DNA of 64,000 bases from Ruania alkalisoli (GTDB taxonomy: Bacteria > Actinomycetota > Actinomycetes > Actinomycetales > Beutenbergiaceae): contig NZ_CP063169.1 of NCBI RefSeq assembly GCF_014960965.1, forward strand, positions 963,581-1,027,580, read 5' to 3'. Below are positions 24,844 to 33,627 of this stretch, piece by piece. Numbering within the stretch: the first letter of the stretch is position 1; each line of letters opens with the position of its first letter. Below the pieces are notes generated by a model. The model saw only the letters and a program-made list of their open reading frames with translations. It did not search any database and had not been told where the DNA came from. The translations under genes were made by a program, and so were the position numbers.

Positions 24844-26721
24844 ATGGCTGGTCGGGTCGGCGTGACGATCGCGGACGTGGCTCGGTTGGCGGGGGTCAGC
24901 TCAGCCACGGTCTCGCGGGCGCTCAACGGGCACCCGTCGGTGACCGCGGAGACCGAGCAGAAGGTCCGCCAGGCCGCCGGCCAGCTGGACTACGTGCCCA
25001 GTAATGTGGCGCGCAGTCTCTCGTTGGGCAGGACGCATACGGTGGCCCTGCTCATGCCCGACCTCTCGAACCCGATGTTCCAGCAGGTGCTGCGTGGCGT
25101 GAACCGCGCTGCAGCCGCCGAGGGGTACCGGGTGCTGGTGACTGACAGCATCGAGGATCCCGACCGAGAGGCCGAACTGGCGATCGAGGCCAGGCGTCGA
25201 TGCGATGCGCTGATCCTGTGCTCGCCGCGTATGTCAGCACCGGAGCTGCACCGGGTGCTGGCGGCGACGCAACCGGTGGTGCTGGTGAACCGGGAGGCGG
25301 AGGCCGGGGCGACGCCGTCGGTGATCGTGGACTACGCCACGGGCGTGCGGCTGCTCACTGAACGTCTGATCGACCTGGGGCACCGGCGGCTGCTGTACCT
25401 CGCGGGACCGGCAGCGAGCCTGACGAATGCGGCGCGCGTGCACGCACTGCGAGCGGTGGAACGGGAGAACCCGGGAGTCGCCGTGGAGGTCGTGGCCTGC
25501 GGTGGATCCATCGAGGACGGGTCCGCCGCGCTCGGGCCGGTGCTGGCCTCCGGGGCGACCGCAGTGATCGCCTACAACGATGTGATCGCCTTCGGCCTGC
25601 TTGGCAAGCTGAACGAGGCCGGTGTACGCATCCCGCAGGATCTTTCGCTCGCCGGCTTCGACGACATCTCCTTCGCCCGGTACTCCACCCCACCGCTGAC
25701 GACGATGGCCGTGCCACAGACCGAGTTGGGCCGGCTCGCCTTCGACCAGCTCACGCGGGTGCTGGAGGGTGCCACGGACTTGCCGGTGCTGCGGTTCACG
25801 CCGAGGCTGGCCGAACGCGGGAGTATCGGCCTGGTCCCGCGCGAGAGCGTGGAGCCGCGGTTGCTGGAGGAGTCGACGGCGCCCTTCGCGTGGCACCGCG
25901 ACGAGGATGTGGCCGCGACTCTCGAGCTCGCCGGGTCGGTGCTTGCCCGGTATGAGCGGCGGCCGGTGATGCCGGATCTGTACTCGCCCCGCCCCTATCT
26001 GCACCCCCTCTACACCTTGGCGGGAGTTCCCCTGACCGCTGCCAGTCCACCGTTGCACCGGCATCAGCACGGGCTCTCGTTCGCGGTGCCGTTGGTGAAC
26101 GGGACGAGTTACTGGGGAGGCCGTACGCACGTGCGGGATGTTGGCCCGGTGCTGCTGCCCAACCACGGCTCGCAGCTGGGCCATGACGCCACTGTGGCGG
26201 GAACCGAGCTGACCGAACGCTTGCGCTGGCACGCCGAGGATGGCGCCGTGCAACTGGAGGAGGAGCGGGTCCTGACGGCGCAGGTGCTCGCCGACAATGC
26301 CGGCTGGCGGTTGCGGTGGCGCAGTGAGCTGACGGCGACCCCGGGGCGGGTGGTGATCGAGAGCCCCCATGCCAGCGGTCGCGCCGATGCCGGCTACGGC
26401 GGCATCTTCTGGCGCTTCGCCGATGCCGAAGGCGTCGAGGCGTTCACGGCGGGCGGGGTCGACCCGCACGGGGCTCGCACCCCGTGGCTCGTGCTCCGAT
26501 GCCACGGCGAGCGTCCGTGGTCGGTGGTGCTGACTCAGGTCGGATCCGAGCCGGTGCCGTGGCACGTGCGGCTGGGAGAGTACGTCGCGGCAGGTCCGGC
26601 GATCGCATGGGACGGGCCGATCATCATGGAGTCCGGGCAGAGACTCGCTGTGGGTCTGGATGCCGTGATCCTGGACCGGGCGGTCACGACCAGCGAGGTG
26701 TCGGACTTGCTCGAAGTGTGA
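24844..26721 (+). CDS. LacI regulator fused to a DUF6807 (PmoA-like) domain
   Basis: A 625-residue fusion. Residues 1-55 are a LacI helix-turn-helix (VTIADVARLAGVSSATVSRALNG). About 60-330 is a complete periplasmic-binding-protein-like sensor domain ending GSIGLVPRES. About 340-625 matches DUF6807/PmoA: RPYLHPLYTLAGVPLT, HRHQHGLSFAVPLVNG, YWGGRTHVRD, AGYGGIFWRF and a C-terminal AWDGPI. DUF6807 proteins normally stand alone near sugar-oxidoreductase genes and have no settled function. Joining one to a regulator suggests that it is a second sensor or an enzyme acting on the inducer. It probably controls the adjacent transporter through the two LacI operators. Leaderless start at 24844; the upstream in-frame ATG at 24775 is not supported. 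Confidence 0.88.
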   Translation: MAGRVGVTIADVARLAGVSSATVSRALNGHPSVTAETEQKVRQAAGQLDYVPSNVARSLSLGRTHTVALLMPDLSNPMFQQVLRGVNRAAAAEGYRVLVTDSIEDPDREAELAIEARRRCDALILCSPRMSAPELHRVLAATQPVVLVNREAEAGATPSVIVDYATGVRLLTERLIDLGHRRLLYLAGPAASLTNAARVHALRAVERENPGVAVEVVACGGSIEDGSAALGPVLASGATAVIAYNDVIAFGLLGKLNEAGVRIPQDLSLAGFDDISFARYSTPPLTTMAVPQTELGRLAFDQLTRVLEGATDLPVLRFTPRLAERGSIGLVPRESVEPRLLEESTAPFAWHRDEDVAATLELAGSVLARYERRPVMPDLYSPRPYLHPLYTLAGVPLTAASPPLHRHQHGLSFAVPLVNGTSYWGGRTHVRDVGPVLLPNHGSQLGHDATVAGTELTERLRWHAEDGAVQLEEERVLTAQVLADNAGWRLRWRSELTATPGRVVIESPHASGRADAGYGGIFWRFADAEGVEAFTAGGVDPHGARTPWLVLRCHGERPWSVVLTQVGSEPVPWHVRLGEYVAAGPAIAWDGPIIMESGQRLAVGLDAVILDRAVTTSEVSDLLEV

Positions 26722-26748
26722 CTGGCGTCTGCCTGCGACCCCTGGACT

Positions 26749-26774
26749 AATACTAGAGCGTGTGCTCTAGTATT
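26749..26774. promoter_or_regulatory. TetR-type palindromic operator
   Basis: Arms AATACTAGAGC (26749-26759) and GCTCTAGTATT (26764-26774) are exact reverse complements around GTGT. The right arm contains the -10 TAGTAT (26768-26773), which ends 6 nt before the ATG at 26780. Repressor bound here would block RNA polymerase. Confidence 0.85.
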
Positions 26775-26779
26775 GCGGT

Positions 26780-27496
26780 ATGAATGAGACAACACTGCGG
26801 CAGCCGCGTGCCGTGGCGGCCGGCTTCGGAGTCGCCGTGATGGTGCCCGGGATCGGGCTCGGGCTCGGCGGACCGGCACTGGCCTCCTGGCTGGTGGACC
26901 TGCTCGACCGCTCGCCACTGCCGACGCCGGGCCTGCTGCAGGTGATCGCCGGCCTGCCGTGGTCCTGGTCGATCCCGATCGGCGTGCTGCTCGGCGTGGT
27001 CGGCGGCGTGCTCCTCGCGATGACGATCGTGCGCGAGGCCCTGGAGCTGACCGTGGCGTCCGACCATCTGGAGTACCGCCAGGACGGCCGGGAGGGGTGG
27101 ATCGAACGCACGGACGTGGCGAGCGTCCATCCGGACGGCAGGGACGTCGTCGTGCTCGACTCGGGTGGCCGTGCACTGGTGCGGCTGAATGCCGAGGCGC
27201 TGGACCGTTCGAGGCTGGTGCGGACTCTGCGTGAGTACGACTATCCGTGGCAGGAGGAGGACCCGTTCGAGGCGGACTATCACCGCTGGATGGATGGGCG
27301 CCCAGGTTTCACCGCGGCCGAGCACCGGTTGATCGGCCGGTGGCAGGAGGTGCGCCGCAAGGGCAAGGAGCGGGCCGAGGCCGAATCTGCGCTGCGCGAG
27401 GCGGATCTGGTGGTGCGCTACCGGGAGGGCCGGGTGCAGGTCCGCCGGGCGGGAGAGTCGAGCCGTGGCACGGACCGTCGACCCGCAACGTCATGA
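26780..27496 (+). CDS. YqeB-like membrane protein
   Basis: A 238-residue protein with two hydrophobic segments (about 12-40 and 55-85), then a PH-like cytoplasmic beta domain (LELTVASDHLEYRQDGREGWIERTDVASV) and a helical tail with FEADYHRWMDGRPGFTAAEHRL. The layout matches Bacillus YqeB-type proteins, whose function is unknown. It is leaderless, with the promoter inside a strong palindrome, and overlaps the tetR gene by 32 nt, so TetR probably represses this pair. Confidence 0.75.
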   Translation: MNETTLRQPRAVAAGFGVAVMVPGIGLGLGGPALASWLVDLLDRSPLPTPGLLQVIAGLPWSWSIPIGVLLGVVGGVLLAMTIVREALELTVASDHLEYRQDGREGWIERTDVASVHPDGRDVVVLDSGGRALVRLNAEALDRSRLVRTLREYDYPWQEEDPFEADYHRWMDGRPGFTAAEHRLIGRWQEVRRKGKERAEAESALREADLVVRYREGRVQVRRAGESSRGTDRRPATS

Positions 27497-28100
27497 GGAA
27501 CGGCGGCTGCACATCATCGATGCGGCCCTCACCGTCATCGCCGCCCGTGGCTACGATGGCGCCACCACGGCCGCGATCTGCCGCCAGGCGCGGATCGGGT
27601 CGGGCACCTTCTTCCACTATTTCCCGACCAAGGTAGACGTACTGCTGGCGATCCTGGAGTTGGGGACCGACGATGTCCGCAGGCTCCGAGAAGCGGTTGA
27701 GGGGATTGAGGACCCGGTGGCGGCCGTGCTGCGGATCGTCGACCAGCAGATCGAAGATGCGAGCGATCCACGTCTGGGTGGCTTTGTCCGTGCTGTGGCA
27801 GCGGTGATGACCGAGCCGCGGGTGGCGGCCGCACTCGGAGCCGACGAACGGGCCCAGCGCGAGCTGTTGACGCAGATCCTCGCTCAGGGGCAGGAGGGCG
27901 GCCGGGTGCGCACCGATCTGCAGGTCGAGCGGCTGGTCTCCTGGGTGCGGTTGCTGATGGACGGCTTCCTGGAGCAGATCGCCACCGATCCCGCGTTCAC
28001 CGCAGAGCGGGAGGGCCCGATGTTGCGGGAGATCGTACGATCCGTGCTGACCGGTCAGGCCCCCGACCCCAGCAGGTCCACCGCGTCCACGATCGTGTAG
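27465..28100 (+). CDS. TetR family repressor
   Basis: A 211-residue TetR protein. The N-terminal helix-turn-helix is at about 15-60 (RLHIIDAALTVIAARGYDGATTAAICRQA, then GSGTFFHYFPTKVDVLLAIL). The C-terminal ligand domain is not assignable. It overlaps the yqeB-like gene by 32 nt and very likely binds the 26-bp palindrome upstream of it, repressing both. Its last 46 nt overlap the 3' end of the convergent XPB helicase gene. Confidence 0.9.
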   Translation: MARTVDPQRHEERRLHIIDAALTVIAARGYDGATTAAICRQARIGSGTFFHYFPTKVDVLLAILELGTDDVRRLREAVEGIEDPVAAVLRIVDQQIEDASDPRLGGFVRAVAAVMTEPRVAAALGADERAQRELLTQILAQGQEGGRVRTDLQVERLVSWVRLLMDGFLEQIATDPAFTAEREGPMLREIVRSVLTGQAPDPSRSTASTIV

Positions 28101-29704
28101 GCGTACCCCTGCTCGGCGAGGAACCGCTGCCGGTGGGCGGCGAAGTCCTGATCCACGGTGTCGCGGGTGACGATGGCGTAGAAGTGCGCGGTCCGCCCGT
28201 CGGCCTTGGGTCGCATCACCCGGCCCAGGCGTTGCGCCTCCTCCTGACGGGAGCCGAACGACCCGGAGATCTGGATCGCCACCGCCGCCTCGGGCAGGTC
28301 GATGGAGAAGTTCGCCACCTTGCTCACCACGAGTGTGGTCAGCTCACCGGTGCGGAACGCCTCGAACAGCCGCTGCCGCTCGGGCACGGTGGTGCTGCCG
28401 GTGATCACCGGAGCGTCCAGCGCCTCGCTGAGCTCGGTCAGCTGGTCGATGTACTGGCCGATGATGAGCGTCTGCTCCCCGGCGTGCTTCTTCAGCAGTT
28501 CGCGCACCACCGCCGTCTTCGCCGATGCCGTCGCAGCCAGCCGGTACCGGTCCTCCGGTTCGGCCATCGCATACGCCATCCGGTCCGAGTGCGGTAGGTC
28601 GAGGCGTACCTCGGTGCAGTCGGCGGGGGCGATGTAGCCCTGGGACTCGATGTCCTTCCATGGGGCGTCGTAGCGCTTGGGGCCGATGAGGGAGAAGACC
28701 TCGTCCTCGCGCCCGTCCTCGCGTACCAGCGTGGCGGTCAGGCCGAGGCGCCTGCGGGCCTGCAGGTCCGCCGTCATGCGGAAGATCGGTGCGGGCAGCA
28801 GGTGCACCTCGTCGTAGACGATGAGGCCCCAGTCGCGGGCGTCGAGCAGGTCCAGGTGCGGGTAGGCGCCCTTCCGCTTGGTGGTGAGCACCTGGTAGGT
28901 GGCGATGGTGACCGGCCGGATCTCCTTGCGGGAGCCGGAGTACTCACCGATCTCCTCCGCCGTCAGGGAGGTGCGGCGCACCAGTTCATCGCGCCACTGC
29001 CGGGCGCTGACGGTGTTGGTCACCAGAATCAGGGTGGTGGTGCCGGACTGGGCCATCGCCCCGGCCCCTACGAGCGTCTTACCCGCCCCGCAGGGAAGCA
29101 CGACGACGCCGCTTCCGCCGTGCCAGAAGGTCTCCACCGCCTCTTCCTGGTAGGGGCGCAGTGACCAATCACCGGTGTTGAGGGAGATGGCGTGCTTCTC
29201 GCCGTCGACGTAGCCGGCAAGATCCTCGGCCGGCCAGCCAAGCTTGACGAGCACCTGCTTGAGGTGGCCGCGCTCGCTCGGGTGCACAACGACGGTCGTC
29301 TCGTCGACCTTCGCGCCCACCAGGCCGGCGGTGCGCTTGGAGCGCAGCACCTCGGTGAGCACGGGCACGTCCAGCGCGTGCAGCACGAGCCCGTGGGTGG
29401 GGTGCTCCATCAACTGCAGCCGCCCGTACCGGGACATCGTCTCGGCGATGTCGACCAGCAGGGCGTGCGGCACCGGGTAGCGCGAGTACTGGATGAGGGT
29501 GTCGACCACCTGCTCGGCATCGTGGCCGGCGGCGCGGGCGTTCCACAGCCCCAGCGGGGTGAGCCGGTAGGTGTGGATGTGCTCGGGTGCGCGTTCGAGT
29601 TCGGCGAACGGGGCGATGGCGCGCCGGCACGCGCCAGCCTGCTCGTGGTCGACCTCGAGCAGCAGGGACTTGTCGGACTGGACGATCAGGGGGCCATCGG
29701 GCAT
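28055..29704 (-). CDS. DNA repair helicase XPB
   Basis: A 549-residue superfamily 2 helicase of the XPB/Ercc3 type. The N-terminal damage-recognition-like domain comes first, then motif I VLPCGAGKTLVG, motif II YDEVHLL (DEVH box), motif III LGLTATLVRED, and the C-terminal helicase lobe with FSIDLPEAAVAIQISG and the arginine finger motif QRLGRVMRP. Its neighbour upstream is the Helicase_C-domain protein usually paired with it in actinobacteria (ercc3 Rv0861c next to Rv0862c in M. tuberculosis, from memory). A short ATGATCTGA reading frame ends at the start codon. 3' end overlaps tetR. Confidence 0.94.
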   Translation of the reverse strand: MPDGPLIVQSDKSLLLEVDHEQAGACRRAIAPFAELERAPEHIHTYRLTPLGLWNARAAGHDAEQVVDTLIQYSRYPVPHALLVDIAETMSRYGRLQLMEHPTHGLVLHALDVPVLTEVLRSKRTAGLVGAKVDETTVVVHPSERGHLKQVLVKLGWPAEDLAGYVDGEKHAISLNTGDWSLRPYQEEAVETFWHGGSGVVVLPCGAGKTLVGAGAMAQSGTTTLILVTNTVSARQWRDELVRRTSLTAEEIGEYSGSRKEIRPVTIATYQVLTTKRKGAYPHLDLLDARDWGLIVYDEVHLLPAPIFRMTADLQARRRLGLTATLVREDGREDEVFSLIGPKRYDAPWKDIESQGYIAPADCTEVRLDLPHSDRMAYAMAEPEDRYRLAATASAKTAVVRELLKKHAGEQTLIIGQYIDQLTELSEALDAPVITGSTTVPERQRLFEAFRTGELTTLVVSKVANFSIDLPEAAVAIQISGSFGSRQEEAQRLGRVMRPKADGRTAHFYAIVTRDTVDQDFAAHRQRFLAEQGYAYTIVDAVDLLGSGA

Positions 29705-29733
29705 CAGATCATTCTCTCACCTCTGCGCGACCC

Positions 29734-32025
29734 TCACACGGGCCGCACCGCCACGATCCGGTGCGGCGCCACGGTGATCTCGGCATCACGCCGCACGTCC
29801 CGCACCCGCACCCATCCGCCGTCCACGGTCAGCGGCTGCACTGTGCGCGACTCCGTCCCCCCACGCGGTCCCGCCATCACGAGCTCCACCTCGGTGCCGG
29901 AGCGTGCCGCCACCCGCAGCGCCTCCAGCACCTGTGGCGGCTCCGGAACGTCCGTCCCGCGGTCGGCGAGCAGCCGCCGGGCTCGCTCCTCCCCGGTGCG
30001 CATGTGCCGCACGGTCTCATCCAGATCCGTGGCGTCCGGCCCGTCCGCTGCGTCCTGGGAGTCCGGGTCCACCGCCGGGTGTGGCGCTCGCGCCCGGCTC
30101 ACCGGCACCGCCACCACCGTGCCGTCGGCGGCCTCCAGCACCGGGTTCGCGCCCGCATCCCGCAGCGCCGCCACCAGTTCACCCGGTTCGGCGCGGGCAA
30201 TCAGCACCGTCGGAGCGATCGCCCGCAACCCCAGGCCAGCGAGCATCGGCGCCCCCAGTAGCCGGGCGGCGGTCGCCTCGTCCACCCGTACGTAGGACCG
30301 TGCCGCACCCACCCGCACCTGCCCGTGCGTGCGTGCCGTGTCATGCACCAGATACTCCAGCGGTTGCGGCACCTGCCGGGCCACGCCGCGCAGCCGTTCC
30401 AGCAACTCCTGTGCCGTGTCGCCCCTTTCCAGCGCCCGCCGGATGCTGCCAGCGGTGAACCGAACCGTCACCGCGGCACCGTGGCTCTCCACTTCCGCCG
30501 CATCGGCTAGCAGCTCCGCCAGTGCCCGTCCCGGCCGCCCCGGGACGATCCCGGTCAGATCTCCCTGCAGAATCAGATCCTCGACGGCGGGGGGTAGCTG
30601 AGCGGTGAACGATTGCGCCAACCTTTCGCGCACCTGGGCGCGCTCATCCTGGTAGTCGGCGGGGCTGGGCCGTTCCGCTTCATCCCCGTACGCCGCGAGG
30701 AGAGCGCGGCCGGCTTCGGTGACCGCCCCCGCCCCTGTCAGCCCGAGCGCACCAGCCTCGGCGAGCACCGCCGTCACGGCAGTCTCGGGCGGAACCGAAC
30801 GTGCACTGAACCAGGAGAGCCGTTCGCGTACGGCGCTCACCTCCGGCGCACTTCCGGGCGGCCATGCCGCCACCGCGGCCAGCACCCGACGGCGCAACAC
30901 CGGCGCCCAGTGACGCTCCAGTGCCGGGCCGAGCGCCGACCGTAGCGTCCCGCGGTCATCGCGCGTACCCGCCAACCAGGGGGTACGCCGCCACCCGATC
31001 CAGCCGAGCACCAGATCCGCCCACCGCTCGCCGATCTCCTCACCGGCCCATTCCTCGGCCGCCACGGTCGGTGCCCAGGCAGTCCCGTCGTCGTCGTGGA
31101 TACGCCCGACCAGTCCAAGCATGGTGGCGAGCTCCACCGCCAGCACCGCGCGCTCCGACGTCGCACTGATCCGGCTCGCCAGCTGCCGCAGCTCGCGTAC
31201 CCCGACCCCGCCGGCTCGCAGCACCCGTGGCGGCTCCTGGCCCCAGGCCGTCAGCGCCTTGTCGATCTGACCGAGCAGGGTCTCGGCGGCGCGCACCGAC
31301 TCCGCGGCCACGGTCTCCTCACCCCGGGTGGGCGCCTCGGCCAGCGGGGGAGCCCCCTGCAGCCCGCGAACCAGCCGGCCGCCCCGGGCGGCGATCCCGA
31401 CCTCGCGTGGGAGTACCAGTTCCGTGCCTGAGCGGCGGACGAGCACATGATGATCGAGCAGCCACCGGGCCGCCGCCGGGATGTCGTGGGCCACGGTGCC
31501 CACCGGTGGCCCCCAGGTGAGGGCCTCCAGCATCCGCCGAGCGCCGTCCGGTGCGCGGGCCATCGTCTCGGTCAGAGCGTGTGCCGTGGTCGGCCAGCCC
31601 GCATCCGCCCGCACCGACAGTTCACCCAGCGGCGGACCCAACCCGAGCGGGTGGGAGCCCACGGCCTCAGCGAGCCCGGGTACGGGACGGAAGGTTCCGC
31701 CGTCGGAGACCACCAGGGCGAGTTCGGTGAGGATGGTGAGATACGGCGCAGCCTCGGCCCCGACGGCGGACGAGACCGCCTCGGACGTGCAGCCGGGCTG
31801 CAGCAGCACGAGCGCCTCGGCAACCACGCAGGTCGGGGAGTCGAGCGTGCCCAGGGCCCGTGCGAGCGAACCACGCGCCGTCGCCCGGCTCGCGAGCGCC
31901 GTGATCGACGTTGGCGGCGGGGAGGCCAGGTCCGGCCGGTGGCGCAGCAGTGAGGCGATCCGGGCGTCGTCCCAGGAACGCAGGACCTCGGCGAGATCGG
32001 GCGCGGAAGACACACCGGTGGACAT
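29734..32025 (-). CDS. Helicase C-terminal/XPB-associated domain protein
   Basis: A 763-residue protein of the family annotated as helicase-associated or helicase C-terminal domain protein. It has no Walker A or DEAD-type box that I can find. Repeated Trp- and Pro-rich helical blocks (LALTDSPTCVVAEALVLL-like, WPPGSAPEVSAVRERL) suggest winged-helix repeats, and a C-terminal part with RTHGQVRVGAARSYVRVDEA resembles the XPB N-terminal region. It lies 29 nt upstream of XPB on the same strand and is probably its obligate partner. Minus-strand TAGACT (32033-32038) is 7 nt from the ATG, so it should be leaderless. Confidence 0.85.
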   Translation of the reverse strand: MSTGVSSAPDLAEVLRSWDDARIASLLRHRPDLASPPPTSITALASRATARGSLARALGTLDSPTCVVAEALVLLQPGCTSEAVSSAVGAEAAPYLTILTELALVVSDGGTFRPVPGLAEAVGSHPLGLGPPLGELSVRADAGWPTTAHALTETMARAPDGARRMLEALTWGPPVGTVAHDIPAAARWLLDHHVLVRRSGTELVLPREVGIAARGGRLVRGLQGAPPLAEAPTRGEETVAAESVRAAETLLGQIDKALTAWGQEPPRVLRAGGVGVRELRQLASRISATSERAVLAVELATMLGLVGRIHDDDGTAWAPTVAAEEWAGEEIGERWADLVLGWIGWRRTPWLAGTRDDRGTLRSALGPALERHWAPVLRRRVLAAVAAWPPGSAPEVSAVRERLSWFSARSVPPETAVTAVLAEAGALGLTGAGAVTEAGRALLAAYGDEAERPSPADYQDERAQVRERLAQSFTAQLPPAVEDLILQGDLTGIVPGRPGRALAELLADAAEVESHGAAVTVRFTAGSIRRALERGDTAQELLERLRGVARQVPQPLEYLVHDTARTHGQVRVGAARSYVRVDEATAARLLGAPMLAGLGLRAIAPTVLIARAEPGELVAALRDAGANPVLEAADGTVVAVPVSRARAPHPAVDPDSQDAADGPDATDLDETVRHMRTGEERARRLLADRGTDVPEPPQVLEALRVAARSGTEVELVMAGPRGGTESRTVQPLTVDGGWVRVRDVRRDAEITVAPHRIVAVRPV

Positions 32026-32107
32026 CCTGCCCAGTCTACGGACCCACGGAGTGCCGGGCGGATCAGGACCCGTCTCAATCAGGTCGCCCAGGCCCGCTCC
32101 CGGCCGG

Positions 32108-32113
32108 TAAACT
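32108..32113 (+). promoter_or_regulatory. Candidate -10 box of the cold-shock gene
   Basis: TAAACT, 65 nt before the GTG start at 32178. It implies a 5' untranslated leader of about 55-60 nt, normal for cold-shock genes. No clear -35. Confidence 0.4.
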
Positions 32114-32177
32114 CGGTGTACGGGTGCGCCCAGGGCGCGCCCGTTCGTTCGATCCCGTCAAGAGTCAGGACATTCTC

Positions 32178-32561
32178 GTGCCCACCGGCAAGGTCAAGTA
32201 CTTCGACGCCGACCGTGGTTTCGGCTTCATCGCCGCCGATGACGGCGGCGAAGTCTTCCTGCACGCCTCGGCGCTGCCCACCGACGTCACTGCGCCTCGC
32301 AAGGGCAGCCGTGTCGAGTTCAGTGTCGCCGACGGCCGCCGCGGCCCGCAGGCGCTGTCGGTGACCCTGCTGGACCCGGTCCCGTCGGTGGTGCGCGCCA
32401 AGCGGCGCCCCGCCGACGAGATGGCACCCATCGTGGAGGACCTGATCAAGTGGCTCGACAAGGCCGGCGGCCGGCTGCGCTCCGGGCGGTACCCGGACTC
32501 GGCGGACTCGGCACGTCTGGCGAAGCTGCTGCGAGCCGTTGCCGACGAGTTCGACGCATGA
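32178..32561 (+). CDS. Cold-shock domain protein with C-terminal extension
   Basis: A 127-residue protein. Residues 1-66 are a cold-shock domain with RNP1 RGFGFIA and RNP2 VFLHAS for single-stranded nucleic-acid binding. About 60 further residues (MAPIVEDLIKWLDKAGGRL onward) form a predicted helical extension that many actinobacterial CspB-like proteins carry. The GTG at 32178 gives the family N-terminus VPTGKVKYFD; the longer frame upstream is rejected. It is followed by the DUF3027 gene 46 nt later. Confidence 0.92.
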   Translation: MPTGKVKYFDADRGFGFIAADDGGEVFLHASALPTDVTAPRKGSRVEFSVADGRRGPQALSVTLLDPVPSVVRAKRRPADEMAPIVEDLIKWLDKAGGRLRSGRYPDSADSARLAKLLRAVADEFDA

Positions 32562-32607
32562 CCCTGACTCGCGCGACGAGTCCGCACCCGCCGATGGAAG
32601 GCACCTC

Positions 32608-33534
32608 ATGAGCACCGTCACCTTCACCGGAAAGGCGCCCTCGAGCCGACGCTCCACCAAGGACGCCGTGCTCGAAGGCGCGGTCGAGGTCGCGCGGGAG
32701 GCGCTGAGCTCCACCACCGACGGTGTGGGGGAGCACCTCGGGTTCGAACTCGAGTCCGAGCGGCTCGGGATCCACTGGTTCGCGGCCACGATGCCCGGCT
32801 ACCTCGGTTGGCGTTGGTACGTCTCGGTCTCGCGAGCGCCTCGTTCGCGTACCGCGACCGTGTGCGAGAGCGGGCTGTTGCCCGGCGACGGCTCCCTCCT
32901 CGCGCCCGCGTGGTTGCCATGGTCGGAGCGTCTTGCCCCCGGTGACCTCGGCCCGACCGACCGGCTCCCGCATGTGGCCGATGACGAGCGGCTCGAGCGC
33001 GGATACGTCGCCACCGGCGAGCCCGAGCTGGACCGGCTCGCCATCGTCGAACTGGGACTGGGGCGCGACCGGGTGATGAACGCCAAGGCACTCGATGCTG
33101 CGGCCACCCGCTGGTACCACGGCTCTCAGGGTCCGGAATCCAGCGGCGCGCGCGTCGCCGGGAAGTCCTGTGCGGCATGCGGCTTCGTCGTGCCTCTGGC
33201 AGGCTCGCTCGGCCAGCTCTTCGGGGTGTGCGCCAACGAGTGGTCGCCCGACGACGGCAAGGTCGTCTCCCTCGACCACGGATGCGGGGCGCACTCCGAG
33301 ACGGATGTGACGCCGCAGGGACACGAGTGGTCCCAGAGTGACCTCGTCGTCAACGAGCACGGTATCGACGTGGTGGAGAGCACGGACGTCTCCGGGGCCA
33401 CCCCGGAGCCCGAGGCCGCCCCGGAGCCCGAGGCGTCTCAGGAGTCCGGGGGTGCTCAGGAGAGTGAGGCCACCCAGGAGACTGAGGCCGCCCAGGAAAT
33501 CGCGGATGAGACGGCCTCGCCGAGCGGCTCCTGA
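32608..33534 (+). CDS. DUF3027 protein
   Basis: A 308-residue actinobacterial protein of unknown function. The folded part ends near residue 240 and includes the stretch LGWRWYVSVSRAP and a Cys-rich motif, CAACGFVVPLAGSLGQ followed by VCANEWSPDDG and DHGCGAHSE, which looks like a zinc-binding site. The last 60 residues are acidic and repetitive (EPEA/ESE/ETEA), probably disordered. ATG 32608 follows GGAAGG. It belongs with the cold-shock gene in what appears to be a conserved core neighbourhood. Confidence 0.88.
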   Translation: MSTVTFTGKAPSSRRSTKDAVLEGAVEVAREALSSTTDGVGEHLGFELESERLGIHWFAATMPGYLGWRWYVSVSRAPRSRTATVCESGLLPGDGSLLAPAWLPWSERLAPGDLGPTDRLPHVADDERLERGYVATGEPELDRLAIVELGLGRDRVMNAKALDAAATRWYHGSQGPESSGARVAGKSCAACGFVVPLAGSLGQLFGVCANEWSPDDGKVVSLDHGCGAHSETDVTPQGHEWSQSDLVVNEHGIDVVESTDVSGATPEPEAAPEPEASQESGGAQESEATQETEAAQEIADETASPSGS

Positions 33535-33544
33535 ATTCTCCACC

Positions 33545-33573
33545 TGACCAACCGGCCAAACCCTCGCTACGCT
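33545..33573 (+). promoter_or_regulatory. Promoter upstream of the small secreted peptide gene
   Basis: TGACCA (33545-33550), a 17-bp spacer and TACGCT (33568-33573). The start would be near 33580, leaving about 48 nt of leader with a ribosome binding site. Confidence 0.55.
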
Positions 33574-33627
33574 GGGAACTCGGGCATCGGCGTTCGGGAG
33601 TCGGTGCCGTGACGAGAGGATGGACCC

